Shown here: piece by piece, positions 9,820 through 23,711 of the stretch
Layout: every line of letters begins with the position of its first letter
Numbering within the stretch: the stretch's first letter is position 1
NCBI GenBank assembly: GCA_037042185.1
Contig: JAXQJY010000029.1
Coordinates: forward strand, 744,001 to 808,000
Direction of reading: 5' to 3'
Source of the DNA: Sordariomycetes sp. S80-01Y
Lineage: Eukaryota; Ascomycota; Sordariomycetes
Length of the DNA stretch: 64,000 bases
Position numbers and translations under genes: made by a program
The notes under the pieces: model-generated
The model's database searches: none
The model's input: the letters and a program-made list of their open reading frames with translations, nothing else
What the model was told of the DNA's origin: nothing

Positions 9820-11571
9820 TCACGCGCGCACCAACTCCCTTTCCTTCTCCTTCTTGTTCTTGAACAGGGCTTTGAGCATGTTATTCTGTCTTTGACCCTT
9901 GGGCCGGATCGCCAGCTCAATCTCGTCATCATCGCCGCGGCGGCTGCGTCCATCTTCAATGGCGCGGACGGTCGTCTTTCCCTTCTGCTTGGAGGACTTC
10001 TTGCTCCGCTCGCTGCCAGCAACGCTCTCGGCTGTTGCGAGCTTGCTGCTTTTGCGCTCGGGAACCTCACGCTTGGCTTTGCTCGTCTTGGCAGTCCTGG
10101 TGCTCTTGCGGGACTTCAGATCATCGTCCTTGTCTTTGCCGTAGCGGGCACGGCGGGCACGTTCGGCCTCTGGGGTTATGAGCTCCATGTCGGCGCTCTC
10201 GTCGTCACCAAACTCAGGGATGATGCCGCGTCGCCAGGATTCGATGGTGCTGAGCTCCTCGTCGATCTCGAGCGCCTCGTCCATGCCCGTGCTGAACTGG
10301 CTTTGAGTCCTGAGAGGAGCGGGGCGATTCAACGGTACGCCCTCGTACGCAAGCGCTTCCCGCGCTGCTTGCTCTTCCTTGACCTTCTTGACGATTTTCC
10401 AGCCACCAAACATGACGACGGTGACGCCGACGACTGCAGCCGTGCCAATGAGAAATTGCGGCGAGGCCAAAAGCGCAAAAACGGCCGGCGAACCTCCCTT
10501 CAGCATACCCAGAACAGCGGGCGACATTTTGGTCACCACTTTCGACAGTTCAGCTAATGTGAGCGCCACCGCAGCAGCAGCATCCGGGTTCTTCTGCAGA
10601 TGCTGAATAGTGTGCGTTGTCGAGTGATGCGCGCACTTGGCCTCGTCCATCAACGACTCAACCTTCTTCACCAACATCTTGGCTCTCTTCTCCTTGTTCA
10701 TTTCTTGCATCGCCGGGTCGAGATCTGTCCGCGACTCCAGGTCAGGGGGAATGTCTCCGTAAGCGAGGTGCATGTCTATTTCTTTACCTGCATGGGACGA
10801 GTTGTGGGCTTGAACGTCGTAGCTATGTCTTCTCTGAGGACCAAGTTCGGTGAAGGAGCGGCGCCGAGTCATGGCCGTCGTTGGGGGGCGGCGTTCGGTG
10901 GCTGCCAGACTGCGGTACTCGGCATGAGTGAGGTCCATTTTAGATCGGCCGACAGTCTCGGCGTAGGGACTGCGATAATTGCCATTCGCTCTCGAGGGAG
11001 CGGTACTCGAGACTTCGCTGAGGGTCTTTAGATTGCTCTCGGTCAAGGCAGGCCGTCGTGGCGTTGCGCGATAGTCGCGGTCCCTATCGTGGTGGCGCCT
11101 TGAATGTGTGCTTCTTGATCGACGGGCCGTCCTCCTTGTGCTGGCCTCGCTCGGTGCGTAATGAGACTGGCGTCTCGACCGACCATCGTCGTCATACTTG
11201 TAGTAGTAGTCGTCGTCCTCTTCGTAGTATTCGTCGTACACATGGGGGTCGTGCGAGCGATAGAGACTCCGGCTCTGGTCGAAGGTCTGTGAGCGGTTCA
11301 GGGTCGACTTTTCTGACTTGAGCTGGGCCTTTTTGTCCTGGTATGCGCCCTTGGCCTCCTTGAAGACGGACAGAAGCTGCTTGCCCTAGATCGACCGTTA
11401 GCCTCTTCCGTCACACGGCATAGATCGATGTTGCTCTGCAGAACGCGAGATGGTGGAGGGGGGGCAGCAGATGCAAGGGATCAGGTAGTGCGATGGAGGG
11501 GCGAAGGCGCATACCGTGCTGATGATCTTGCCAGAGTTGTTGACAACCGTTATCGTCTGTTCGAGGGGCAT
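9820..11571 (-). CDS. Uncharacterised basic, low-complexity protein with one membrane span
   Basis: I do not recognise a named family. Exon 1 is 11571-11515, a 129-nt intron spans 11514-11386, and exon 2 is 11385-9820, giving 540 residues. The N-terminus (MPLEQTITVVNNSGKIIST) leads into a lysine-rich helix, an acidic tyrosine/aspartate cluster (near 68-86, DEYYEEDDDYYYKYDDDG) and an Arg/Ser-rich stretch. A charged helix near 245-275 follows. One hydrophobic segment lies near 330-347 (FLIGTAAVVGVTVVMFGG) and is followed at once by WKIVKKVKEE, a stop-transfer-like basic patch. The tail is long, basic and probably disordered. There is no signal peptide, so a membrane- or organelle-anchored protein with mostly disordered cytosolic parts is likely. 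Exon 1 placement is an inference from splice signals. Confidence 0.7.
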
Positions 11572-13020
11572 GCTGGCGGTGCGAATGCACAAGCAACAGA
11601 CAGGAAGACAGAAGAGCAGGATAAGATGAAGGGGAAAGTGGAAGCCGACCAGCAGCCAGAGGAAGAAAAGAGTGCGCGAGCTGGGTCGACGCGGAAGACA
11701 AGTGCAATGCGAGACGACCGACAGAAAGTGACGGTGAAGGCGAATCCACGACAGCTGGGTCCAAGCCGCTAAGAGCTTCCAGGTTGGTCGTCGCAGCGGT
11801 GGAGGTACAAGCAATCAGCTGGTGCGATTGGTGGCGGAGCAAGTATCTTGAGTTCCCCGCCAAAAGGGTGGACTTGAGCCTGGGAGGGACCTGGAAGTGA
11901 ACTGAACTTAAGTGAACTTAAGGGACCTGGGAGGGATCTGGGAGGGGCTGGGGAGGGCGGAAGCGGCCCGGGTTTTGTCGGTCAGACGCCGCACCTGACT
12001 CTCCTCGTCTCCTTTTCTGATGCCGATCCAAACGACGTCAATGCGAGACGGAAAAGAACTCAGATGCCCAACCTGCCGTCTTCAGAGCGACACGCACGGG
12101 CAACGCCAGCCGCCGGGCGGACCCTCGCTTCCTGTCGGGCCATCAGAGATATCACATCGCAGCTGAGAGGCCACCCGAGCCCAATGGGCGCAGTGGTGGC
12201 CGCGAGGCACCAGCAAGGGGGGGCCAGATGGCCAGCCTCCGACTCGCGAGACCTGGAGCTCTCTCGACCTGTGGTCAGGCGCTTGTGCATGGCCAAGCCC
12301 GCGGCTACGTGGTGAAGTTGTATTGAGTGAGGCCTGAGGGGACCGTGGCGCCCTATCAAAACCGCGGGGCGGCCTGATCTCATCACAAGTGTGGCTGGGT
12401 CGGGAGCTTGCGTGGCTAGTGCTGCTGGTCAAGTGGCTGAGGCACGCCAGCTGCCATCTCGGACCGTATCTCATGTTCTGGAAATATCAAGACTGGAGTT
12501 GAAGTGGAAGAAGAGAAGTGGAACAAGTATACAAAACATACGGTCGCCTTTTTCTTAGAGCGGTCTGAGCTAATTGACACGCGTGATATTATCGGGCAGA
12601 TATTCCGTCCACGCTTCGTCTATATCATGCCCACCATTCAATGTGTATCATACAGTTTCACGGTATAGGTCGTCAATCACAATTTGTTAACAAACCCTGA
12701 AACACACTATAGAACATCGCAACAGCAAACCCAATGCACGAACCATCATCGTGGCGCCGCGCTATGATGGAGCACAAATGCATATTCGTGTATGCCTCCC
12801 GCGAGTGTGGTGGCTTCGAGCACGGTGCACGATCTACAAAGTGAGAGAGGTTCCCTCCACAGCCCAAACAAGCGAGACTGGATATCATGATTCATTCAAA
12901 CAACCAACGCCAGCTATGCAGTTCTAAAACCTTTTGATCTCGAGACTCCTAGATGTCCATTATCCCACTTCCATCCCATCCTTAACCCATTCCCGTTGAA
13001 TATATGTTCTATAGGTGCCT
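11572..13020. other. Intergenic, promoter of the membrane protein gene and CTP synthase 3' region
   Basis: This stretch of about 1.45 kb has no convincing gene. It includes a purine-rich repeat patch at 11875-11960, a GC-rich part (12060-12480) with meaningless open frames on both strands, and an AT-richer part after 12500 next to the CTP synthase 3' end. Confidence 0.5.
11882..11958. repeat. Short direct repeats, TGAACTTAAG x2 flanked by GGGAGGG blocks
   Basis: Two perfect tandem copies of TGAACTTAAG occupy 11903-11922, each containing the palindrome CTTAAG. They are flanked by repeated purine-rich CTGGGAGGG units on both sides. The patch lies about 310-390 bp upstream of the membrane protein gene start and could be a promoter element. 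Confidence 0.6.
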
Positions 13021-15216
<2,196 letters not shown>

Positions 15217-16076
15217 GATTGCGGATCGGCGAGGGTGGCACGAGAGAGAATTGGGTTCGACTGACTGGAGTTGTGAAGTCCAGTACGCGTTCAGATTCAC
15301 AAATCTTGGACGCGGCAGAAAGAAAAAGACTGGCGGTGGGGGGTGGGGCGGTCAGATTCTGCCGCCCCGCCAAACGACCTTACCTGAGTCACTGCCGCTT
15401 CGATGCCTACCGCCTTCCGGATCCGATTCACACCCAAAGCGCGGTTGGGCGCCCTACCCTATACATCTGGCGGGGATCGAGGAAGGTGGGATCACCTTTT
15501 GCCTTATCTTTCACTCCAGCCTAGACGCTTCATTGTTCATTTTAAGACGGATACTAGCATATTGAAATACTTTTCGTTTCCTAATTTGGAAAGTCTTGAT
15601 GTGGGTTTCTCTGTGTCATGATTGACGCACCATCTAGCGTTGGCAGCGTAGAACAAACCTTTATTTTTCTTTTTCCCACCGACCACCATCATGGCAATAA
15701 TCCTTAAACACTTGCTTACTTCAAAGCCGATGAGACAATTCACCGTCAAGAGCCGTCTTTGTCAGCGTAACCACGCATAAGCTGAGCTCATGTCTGGAAA
15801 AATGCTCCTACGCTGGACAAGACTACACTTGCCATAAAAGAGAAGTGCGGCAATAGTCATATCTAACTTGGAGGCTATCGGACACTGTGGTTTCTCTGTT
15901 GACACGTTTATTACTGTGCGCGACGAAGACTATGCCAACTTCGAACCGAGTCTCTAAAGGCTAGAGGTAGACGGCTTGCATAGTCCGGGTTGGACAATTG
16001 ACAAACAATTCCTGTGCACCACTCTATTGAAACCGTAAACAGTGTTGTCAAGCCACTAAATATTCTGCTGAATGCT
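15217..16076. other. Intergenic, CTP synthase promoter and NmrA-like 3' region
   Basis: This 860-bp region includes a purine/pyrimidine-skewed stretch (15310-15370, 15655-15685). Open frames on both strands look meaningless, and I see no gene. Confidence 0.55.
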
Positions 16077-17046
16077 CTACCTCTTCTCCTCGGCGATCTC
16101 TTTGATCATTGCTTTGACCTGCTCGTCACTCATAGGTTGCACGCCAAGAAGCTCGTTATCGTCGTGCTCCAATCGCCCACTGTATCCCGGTGTCGAAATC
16201 GAGTACCTGATCAAGTCTGCCATGACCTTGAAACTGAAGTCGCCAGACTTCACTGCAGCCATGGAGTTCTCATATGCCTGATTCATATCCAGGCGTTGCG
16301 TCTTCCAACCGGTTGTGCCCAAAACATCTTTCGCCAAGTCCGCGACCTCCCTCTGGCTCTTTTGAATGCTATATACGTAACAAATCTGGTTCTTGGTCTC
16401 CTCTGGGAGAAGAATTGCGTTGGCTACGGCCTTGCCGACTTCCGAGAGATGGGTCCAGGGAAACACATGAGTGCCGTCATTCATCAAGTCGATCTTCTTG
16501 TTGGCAAGGTCAATGCCCACGAAAGAGGTTCGGAGGCCCCAGTCCAGGAATGCACCATTTGATATAGCCGTGAACGTGATCTTCCCCTGGTTGGAAAGAT
16601 TTTGGAGGTGTTCAAAAGCCTGAGTTTTGCCCTGGAACACTGGCAGAGATCGCGTGGCTTGATTCTTCGGGTCGTTGCTGAATTCTCCAGGGATAAAGCG
16701 ATATACGCCAGCCGCAACCGCGGCATCCATCAGACGTATGGCCAGTTGTGGGTCCGGGCTCCCAGCTGCGTCAATGAAGACGTCTTGGCCTTTCATGGCC
16801 TCGGTCAAAGAGGGACCTGATCCGAAATCCACTACCTTGACGGCTACAGCTGGGGGAAAAGTGCCCCCCGTACTCCGGGCTAGGACTGTGATGTTGAAGT
16901 TTCCACTGTCAACTAGCGACTTCAGTATTAGAGTTCCAACGTTTCCCGTTGCCTATTGTCTAGTTAGTGATGACTTCGTGGAGACACTTCACAACGAAGC
17001 TGAAGCTTACCCCTGCAAGAGCAATATTCTGAAGCTTGCTTGACAT
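16077..17046 (-). CDS. NmrA-like / isoflavone-reductase-type NAD(P)-binding protein
   Basis: Atypical short-chain dehydrogenase of the NmrA/isoflavone reductase group. Members are either redox sensors or reductases of small aromatic compounds. Exon 1 is 17046-17011, a 58-nt intron spans 17010-16953, and exon 2 is 16952-16077, giving 303 residues. The Rossmann motif GATGNVG (residues 12-18) is created by the splice: exon 1 ends IALAG and exon 2 begins ATGNVGTLIL. Further family signatures are DVFIDAAGSPD, YRFIPGEFSND and ISNGAFLDWGL. It lacks the Tyr-x3-Lys pair of classical SDRs, as expected. It is divergent from the Zn2Cys6 regulator at 18408, with 1.36 kb between them. The substrate is unknown. 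Confidence 0.88.
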
Positions 17047-18407
17047 TTTTGTTCGTAATGATGGTCTGCTTTAGGCGTAGGTTACTTTGTGTTGGAACAG
17101 AGGCGGTAAAGCTAAAGTGAAGGTTGTGTCGTTGGATTTGAGTATTCTGGGTGGCGATGGTTCCCACCTTTTATTCACGGGGATGCTCTTTTGAATGAAC
17201 AGGACACCCCAGATATCACGACTCCTGGTAATCATGGTAAGCAACATTTACCACCTTAGTCATAAGCTGTGAATGAATACCATAAGAATAAGCTTTGAGC
17301 AATGAACGGAGGAGCCATTAGCAATCAAGCTCAGTACGCTTTATGCAGGGAACTGGGAGACGGACGAGTAATCATGGGTTCCGTTGTGAATCTAGGCGTC
17401 CAGCTCACAGCCACGACAGAGCAAAGCTTGACCAAGCGGGTGTCAAATCAAGCCGATGGATGAAGAAAGTATGCCTGTGGTAGGGGGCGTGGAGCTAGCA
17501 GCGTATAGGCTTGTAGGATTCAGGCTACACCTAGTAAATGAAGTCCTTAGACCTCCAATGGAGAGCGTGAACCAGCAACAACGACCTCGTTGATCATTTC
17601 CGGCGCAATGGAGAAAGTGGGTCACGACTATCCGATTGGAGATTGACACTGCCATCCCTAGGCACTACACTTGACCATTTCGGGTATCAAAACCCGCCAA
17701 GACTCTGATTACACAGCATTTGCACCAACCCACCAGCTGCCGAGACCCCATTCCTGTGGTGAATTTGGCGGTGTTCACCCCAACCCGTCTGCTCGGGAGT
17801 CAAACACGAAACGCATGTGGTTACTCTGGAACCCCGGCATTAATTCAAGTTCCGAGAGAGTTCAGTAGCCCTCAAATCTCTGCTCGCCATGACCAATGAT
17901 TGATAATCCTAATGATTTGTTTCCCGGATCTTGGTAATTCCAAGTCCAGTTTCGGACTCCCACTCAAATTGAGCAGATTACCATTACCGCTCAAAAACGT
18001 GTTGCTTGTATTTCTTAGAACGAACAACGTCGATTGCGGTAGCACCAGTCGACAACCCCGCAAGGGCCGCAAGGGCTCGGTGTAGCCTCGAACGCTGCTC
18101 TAGCGTACGATCAGGTGATCCATACTGGACACAAACTGACTAGCCCAGGGTGCAAGAAAGCATATAGTGGTTTTCCTTAGATGAATGACATTGGAGGTCA
18201 GCCCACATCTCGATAGACTTTTCTTTGCAGAAATTAGGTATAGTACATTCAGTCGTTCAGGCAAATGATCCGACAGCAGCAACTTCCGCAATTACCACCA
18301 GCGAGCAGCCCGGCTACCCGCAGTTTACCCGCTAATGTTGGTGACGGCATCAAGACGAAGTCATCTAAACATTAAGCGACATCTACTGCACTTCCACTAG
18401 TGACAAC
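17047..18407. other. Intergenic, divergent promoters
   Basis: This 1.36-kb region lies between the NmrA-like gene and the zinc-cluster regulator. I find no coding sequence with recognisable similarity and no structured RNA. Confidence 0.5.
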
Positions 18408-20113
18408 ATGAAGATCCGACAGACTACAACATGCCACACTTGCAGGGCGCGAAAAGTAGCTGTAAGTCTAAGGAGCACCGGCAACATGAAATCTGAGCAA
18501 CACAGGACCAAGAATGGGAAAGCCCGGCTAATGTGAGAACTGTAAGTGCGATGGTAAAGCCCCCGCCTGCTCGCAATGTCTCCACAGCGGGAGGACATGC
18601 GCTGGCTACCAACATGACTTGATATTTCGACCTCCAGTCGTATCGAGCTACCATTCGGCACCCACCAGGAGTACCAAACGCCGCCGCATCTCGCCTCCTG
18701 TACAGCAGAAGGGACAGCTTGTTCGGCGCTCATCCGGCTCGGATCGATCATCCGCAGAGTCCAAGGACGTTGAGCAGCACGCTATTCAGTGGTCAACCAC
18801 CATATCTCCTTCGCTGAGCTGGCCGCTGCTCGATATCATCTCGCTAGTCATCCAGAACTTCACCCCATCTGAACTACTTGAGAAACCGAATCTCGTCCCC
18901 TCTGCTTCGGGCTCGTCAACGGACCGTGTATGCGGCGCGTGGGTTGAGGCGCTCCCAGAACTGGCGCGGGATGCGCAGACGGAGCGCGTTCTATCGCCTG
19001 CTATCAAAACCCTCGCTGTCTCCATCCTTTCTCGGGGTTCCCACGGAAGAGCACCAGTTTCGGAAGCCCTTATAGCTCATACGTTGGCTCTTTCCTCTCT
19101 ACGATCTGGGCTGTGGGATACAGACGCTTCTAGTTCGAATCCATTGCTCGCAGCCGCGATATGTCTCCTTTTATCTGAGGTATTATGATTTGCCCAAACA
19201 ACACCTGCAAGCTCAAACTGACTTGAACAAGACGTTTTTACCTACCTCAAAGGACAGTGGCCTGATACATGCCAAGGGCGTCGGGCATCTCCTGCAACGC
19301 CGGGGTCCGCGGTTCTACAGCTCTGGTGTTGCCCACAAACTTTTTGTCGGGTTCAGACCTATACTCGTAAGCAAACAGAGTCACAGACGAAACGCCGCGC
19401 ATTCTAACTGTTGGTAGTTTACGAATTTGTTTCTGTTTCGCCAGAACGCCTTCATTGCTGACGACCAGTGGCTAACAGCCCCTTTCACCATATCAGCCGC
19501 AGCACCGCTTCAAAGCCTGTTCAGCGAGCTCATGGGCTTGCCGTTGACCATTGAAGCTGTCACAGGGCTGCAAGATATGCCCGTAGCGCAAGCCGAGGCG
19601 GCCGCGAACGTAGCGTTCATCGAATTCAAGCGCTCACTCCATCGACTATTGGGCTTGATTGAAACATTTAAAAATGACCCTCGAGGCCAATATTTTCCCC
19701 GGATATACGGACCCGAGAACCGCAAAAGTCTTTCTTTTCCGGACATTAGTGTGGCAAACTTCCTTACCCACGCATGGGCCCTTCATATTGTGTGCGCCCA
19801 GCACATTACTCGCCTGGCCTCACTGTTCCCTTACTTGGACGAACTGATTAAACCGGATCTCAAGAACCTCATAACAAAACAATTTGTGGCTAGGCTAGCT
19901 TGTCAGATATTTCGGAGCACTGAGTTTCTAACACGGGACAAATTCAAAATATTCGGTGCTGCCTCGACCATGCTGCCCCTAAATATCGCTTGCGGCGTCC
20001 TGAGAGGTGAAGGGAAAGACAACGAGGAGTTGTGGTACTGGTATCACGAAGTGGTACGGATCTCATCTGTGAGGGGATATAGTTTCATGAATGAGAAAGT
20101 GTTGGGATGCTGA
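18408..20113 (+). CDS. Zn2Cys6 zinc-cluster transcription factor
   Basis: Fungal-specific nuclear DNA-binding regulator. Exons are 18408-18461, 18547-19179, 19232-19366 and 19418-20113, with introns of 85, 52 and 51 nt, giving 505 residues. The zinc cluster is split by intron 1. With the acceptor at 18545-18546 it reads C-HT-C-RARKVA-C-DGKAPA-C-SQ-C-LHSGRT-C, a perfect CX2CX6CX6CX2CX6C. Using an earlier acceptor would insert two residues and break the spacing. A basic linker (STKRRRISPP, residues about 55-64) follows. The rest is a mostly helical regulatory region resembling the 'fungal transcription factor domain 2' type. It converges on the metallo-beta-lactamase gene; that and the nearby transporter are plausible but unproven targets. 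Confidence 0.88.
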
Positions 20114-20508
20114 TGAGTGCCACTTGCCCTGGTATTTTTATCTGTAGTTAAGGATCCATTGGTGCTTGGGGTCGACAGCGAGGAATGCTGAGAAACAGAC
20201 TCCTTCGGCACACAACTTCATTCAAATGGCAATATACACAGAATAAATCTTATTTATGAGGCTTCCGGAGTTTCATCTGCCCAAATTGTTCCAGAACACG
20301 ATATTGATGAGTTCAAGCAACGCACTGATACGTGTTGCTCAGCGCCGGGGACATTTCTTATCGCGAAAGAACAAATGGAGCGCCAAATTGAACTTGGAAA
20401 GGTATGGTCTCATCTACAAACAGTGTCTGTTCTTCCTATGTTCTACTGGATTCTTCTTGAGTTTATTCTATATTACTGACATTGACCATGTAGCAACATG
20501 AAGACTTC
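20114..20508. other. Intergenic, convergent 3' ends
   Basis: This 395-bp AT-rich spacer lies between the regulator and the metallo-beta-lactamase gene. I see nothing coding. Confidence 0.55.
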
Positions 20509-21327
20509 TCAAAAGATCTTGACAGGCTTTCCGGGATCAAGCCAAATCACCTTATCAGAAACACCCTCCTGCTTGAACGCCTCAGCCAAGCCATCCTCAT
20601 GCTGCGTAAAGTGGTCCCAATCGTCAAAGTGCATCGGGATGATGCAGTCAGCCTTAATGGCCCGGAACAGCTCGGCCGCGCCCTTGCCGCCCATGGTGAT
20701 CTGGCGTGGCGGCGCGGGCGGGGGATCCAACTGGAAGCGTGCGTCACCAGTGTTCATGATGGCGGCAGCGATGTGGAACTTCTCAGCCATCTTAGGCAGC
20801 TGCTCCGTAAATATCGTGTCTCCGGTGAAGTAGATGGCGTTGGGACGACCGTCGGGCGACACTCCGAAGGAATCCGTAGTGAGAATGAAACCAGTACACT
20901 CGTCGCCAGGCTTATGTTCGGCAGGCGTGGCTGTGATGTAGAATACTTTGCCGCCCAGGACAATGGTAATTTCTTGCCAGGGTTGCATGCCGACGACGCC
21001 TGGCCGAGGGGCCAGCTGCCTGGCGCCGTCCATGGTGGTAAAGACATGCCTTCCGTCGAGTATCTGACGGCCAAGCTCGTCAAGATTGTCCCAGTGATCC
21101 TCGTGACTCAACAGAACGGCATCGATGGGGGGCAAGTCTTTCAGACTAAGTGCGGGATCGTGGTGGACGGTTAAACGAGCGTCCGTGCCCGGGATTTCGT
21201 AATATGAACCGGCCGGTGAAAAGAAGGGATCAGTGAGAAATCGGACATTGTCGACTTCAAGGATAGCGGTAGCGGTACCAATGAAGGTAATGCTGAGACT
21301 ACTGTTGAAACCTGGGCAAGGAGACAT
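20509..21327 (-). CDS. UlaG-like metallo-beta-lactamase superfamily hydrolase
   Basis: Probable metal-dependent hydrolase related to bacterial UlaG (L-ascorbate-6-phosphate lactonase) and NAPE-PLD-type enzymes. I chose the start MSPCPGFNSS at 21327, giving 272 residues. The frame stays open to 21393 and would add 22 unremarkable residues. After the opening strands ITFIGTATAILEVDNVRFLTDP, the metal-binding motif is SHEDHWDNLD, the H-x-x-D-H form seen in this subfamily. A later metal ligand lies in YFTGDTIF (Asp), and the last His is in IPMHFDDWDHF. There is no signal peptide, so it is probably cytosolic. It is convergent with a Zn2Cys6 regulator and divergent from a monocarboxylate-type transporter, an arrangement that suggests a small catabolic or detoxification unit. 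The substrate is unknown. Confidence 0.88.
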   Translation of the reverse strand: MSPCPGFNSSLSITFIGTATAILEVDNVRFLTDPFFSPAGSYYEIPGTDARLTVHHDPALSLKDLPPIDAVLLSHEDHWDNLDELGRQILDGRHVFTTMDGARQLAPRPGVVGMQPWQEITIVLGGKVFYITATPAEHKPGDECTGFILTTDSFGVSPDGRPNAIYFTGDTIFTEQLPKMAEKFHIAAAIMNTGDARFQLDPPPAPPRQITMGGKGAAELFRAIKADCIIPMHFDDWDHFTQHEDGLAEAFKQEGVSDKVIWLDPGKPVKIF

Positions 21328-22084
21328 GGTTGCGATTTGCCGTGGGCTTGTTGAGGATCGTGACTGTTCTGATGTCTGGTGTAATGGGATCACTGTGTGT
21401 CTGCGCTGAATAGATATCCAGCAGGAAAGGAGAAACTTCAGTCTTTAATATACCTGTGTTTCTCTCCCTGCGCCCTGAGCCTGGTACTCGTCTGGTCCTC
21501 CGTGGAGCTGCCACAGAAACCTCTTAGCCAGAGAAATCTGTAAGCCTCGAATGATTTATCAGCTTTCTCGCTCATACTCTAACAGTTTAACTTGCTTATT
21601 TAATCTCTACGACAAATCGAGTATTCTTCTGCAGAAAAATCCAAGAAAATCCACCTTTTGTTGCGACAGTTGTCATGGTCGGTGCCATCTTGAATATGTT
21701 GTCAGATTTGCATCGACATCACCAGGGGTCGCTCCACGGGTTATGTTGCCGAATTCGGCCTAGATCAATCGAACACGACTCACGAGTTTGAACATTACCA
21801 AGCCCACGAACGCTTGGATATCTAATGAAGAGCTTCTTGAATGCCGTCAATTTTTAATTCCTAATTCTTCTTTTGATTCCGTCTCATCCATAAGAATCAA
21901 ATACATTTATTAAGCGTTCGTCCGCCCAAGTTCTGATACTGGAACGTACCTTAACTTGCAACGCGCCGAGGTGTAGCTCCTTCACCAACTCTCTCGAGAA
22001 TCCAAGCACTTTGCCAGCTATTAACCATATACTTCTCACTCGCATATTTTTTTTTTTATTTTTTTTTTAAATAAAACTAACGAG
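21328..22084. other. Intergenic, divergent promoters with poly-T tract
   Basis: This 757-bp region lies between the metallo-beta-lactamase and transporter genes. A T-rich tract (about 22047-22069) stands just before the transporter ATG. Such tracts are common in fungal promoters and 5' leaders. Confidence 0.55.
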
Positions 22085-23711
22085 ATGGCTCTTTGTTCAA
22101 GTTTAAATCCACCAGCTGAAAATCGACACGAACTGGCCACGCAGGTCACGATGCCTGAGCTAGTACTTGAAAAGGATACGATCGAGTCTGGCAGCTCAAC
22201 GCCCCCTCGAAATATGCCTACAAACCTTCGAGAGTTGCGGAAAGAGGAAACTCGAAACGCAATCACCGATGGCAGCACAATGACAGATGCCTTGGCACCG
22301 GTCCCTTCAGTATCCCCTGGCACACCACCACCTGATGGCGGGTTTTGGGCGTGGATGGCTGGTAAGTTGACTCAAATACCTTTCAGTCCCGTATCGTTTA
22401 GCACCACTAACGAGATAAAAAGTGGCCTCCGGGTTCTTCGTTGTCATGAATACATGGTAAGCGCACGTCCGGCTCGATCATCTGCATACGTGAATGCTAA
22501 TCAACCAAAGGGGCGTCTTTGTATCTTTCGGCGTCTTCCAAACCTACTATGTCACAGCCCTCCAGCGTTCGTCTTCCGATATATCGTGGATTGGCTCATT
22601 TGAGGCCTTCCTTCTTTTCTTCGTCGGCACCATAGGCGGGATTTTGACCGATGCGGGCTACTTCCGGAGCACTGTGGCCACAGGCGGTATCCTGATTGTC
22701 CTCGGAACATTCACAACATCAGCGTCCAGTGCCTACTGGCAGGTCTTCTTGGCGCAAGGCGTATGCACTGGCTTGGGCAGCGGACTCATCTTCACCCCAG
22801 TCATGACACTTATCTCGACCTACTTCACGACGAAACGAGCTGTTGCGTTGGCTATTGCAGCTTGCGGAAGCACAGTTGGCGGGCTCATCTTTCCAAGCAT
22901 GGCGAGAACGCTTCTGCCCACAATTGGCTTCGGATGGACGATGCGAGCCATTGGATTCATTCAGATGGGAACGTTGGCACTGGCTCTGGTGGCTATGAAA
23001 CCCAGGGTCAAGCCTCAAGCCAATGCATCCTGGGTCGACTGGAGTGCCTTCAAGGTTCCTGAGTACACTCTGTATGCCTTGGGATCTTTCCTGGTATGCT
23101 TGAGCCCAGAGTCATCCGCATGCTCATGATGCCCCCGGTCACTTCAAAGCTTACAAGGTGCATAGGCTTTCGTTGGAGTTTTCTTCCCCATCTTCTACAT
23201 TGCGTCGTACGCTCGGAACGTCCTAGGGCAGACTTACACAGAGTCTCTGAATCTGCTGCTGGTCCTGAATGGCATCGGCATTATAGGGCGTCTGGCTCCC
23301 AGCTTCGTTGCCCCTTATGTCGGCGCGCTCAACCTCTTCATATGTCATGTTGCGTCGACGGCGTTGATCGTCTACCTGTGGTCTACCGTCACCACCCTAC
23401 AAGGACTATACGCGTGGACTGTTTTCTTCAGCCTGGCAATGGGTGGTATTCAGTCACTTGGCCCCGCAGCGTTGGGAGCCGTGAGATTCGATGTACAGAA
23501 GCAAGGGACTTTGATTGGCATGGTGTATTCCGTGACTGCCTTTGGTGTCCTCATCGGGCCTCCAGTTTCGGGAGCCTTGGTAAGCGGGGGAAGCTGGCTC
23601 AACGCACAGGTCTTCGCGGCGACTTGCATGACGGCAGGAGTGGCAGTTCTGGTTGCTGCGCGAGAGGTGAAGAGGAGACGCGATTCAATGGGTCTGTGGG
23701 CAAAGCTGTGA
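22085..23711 (+). CDS. Major facilitator transporter, monocarboxylate (MCT) type
   Basis: Plasma-membrane or vacuolar MFS permease of the monocarboxylate-porter family, related to yeast Mch proteins and to transporters found in secondary-metabolite clusters. Exons are 22085-22361, 22423-22456 (34 nt), 22511-23093 and 23166-23711, giving 479 residues. The first 85 or so residues are a hydrophilic cytosolic tail ending at the conserved PPDGGFWAWM that opens helix 1. The short exon supplies VASGFFVVMNTW and leads into GVFVSFGVFQTYYV. About twelve hydrophobic segments follow, with the loop containing FTTKRAVALAIAACGSTVGGLIFPSM. The last acceptor (AG at 23164-23165) was chosen because it restores AFVGVFFPIFYIASYA. 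It is divergent from the UlaG-like hydrolase. The substrate cannot be deduced. Confidence 0.9.
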
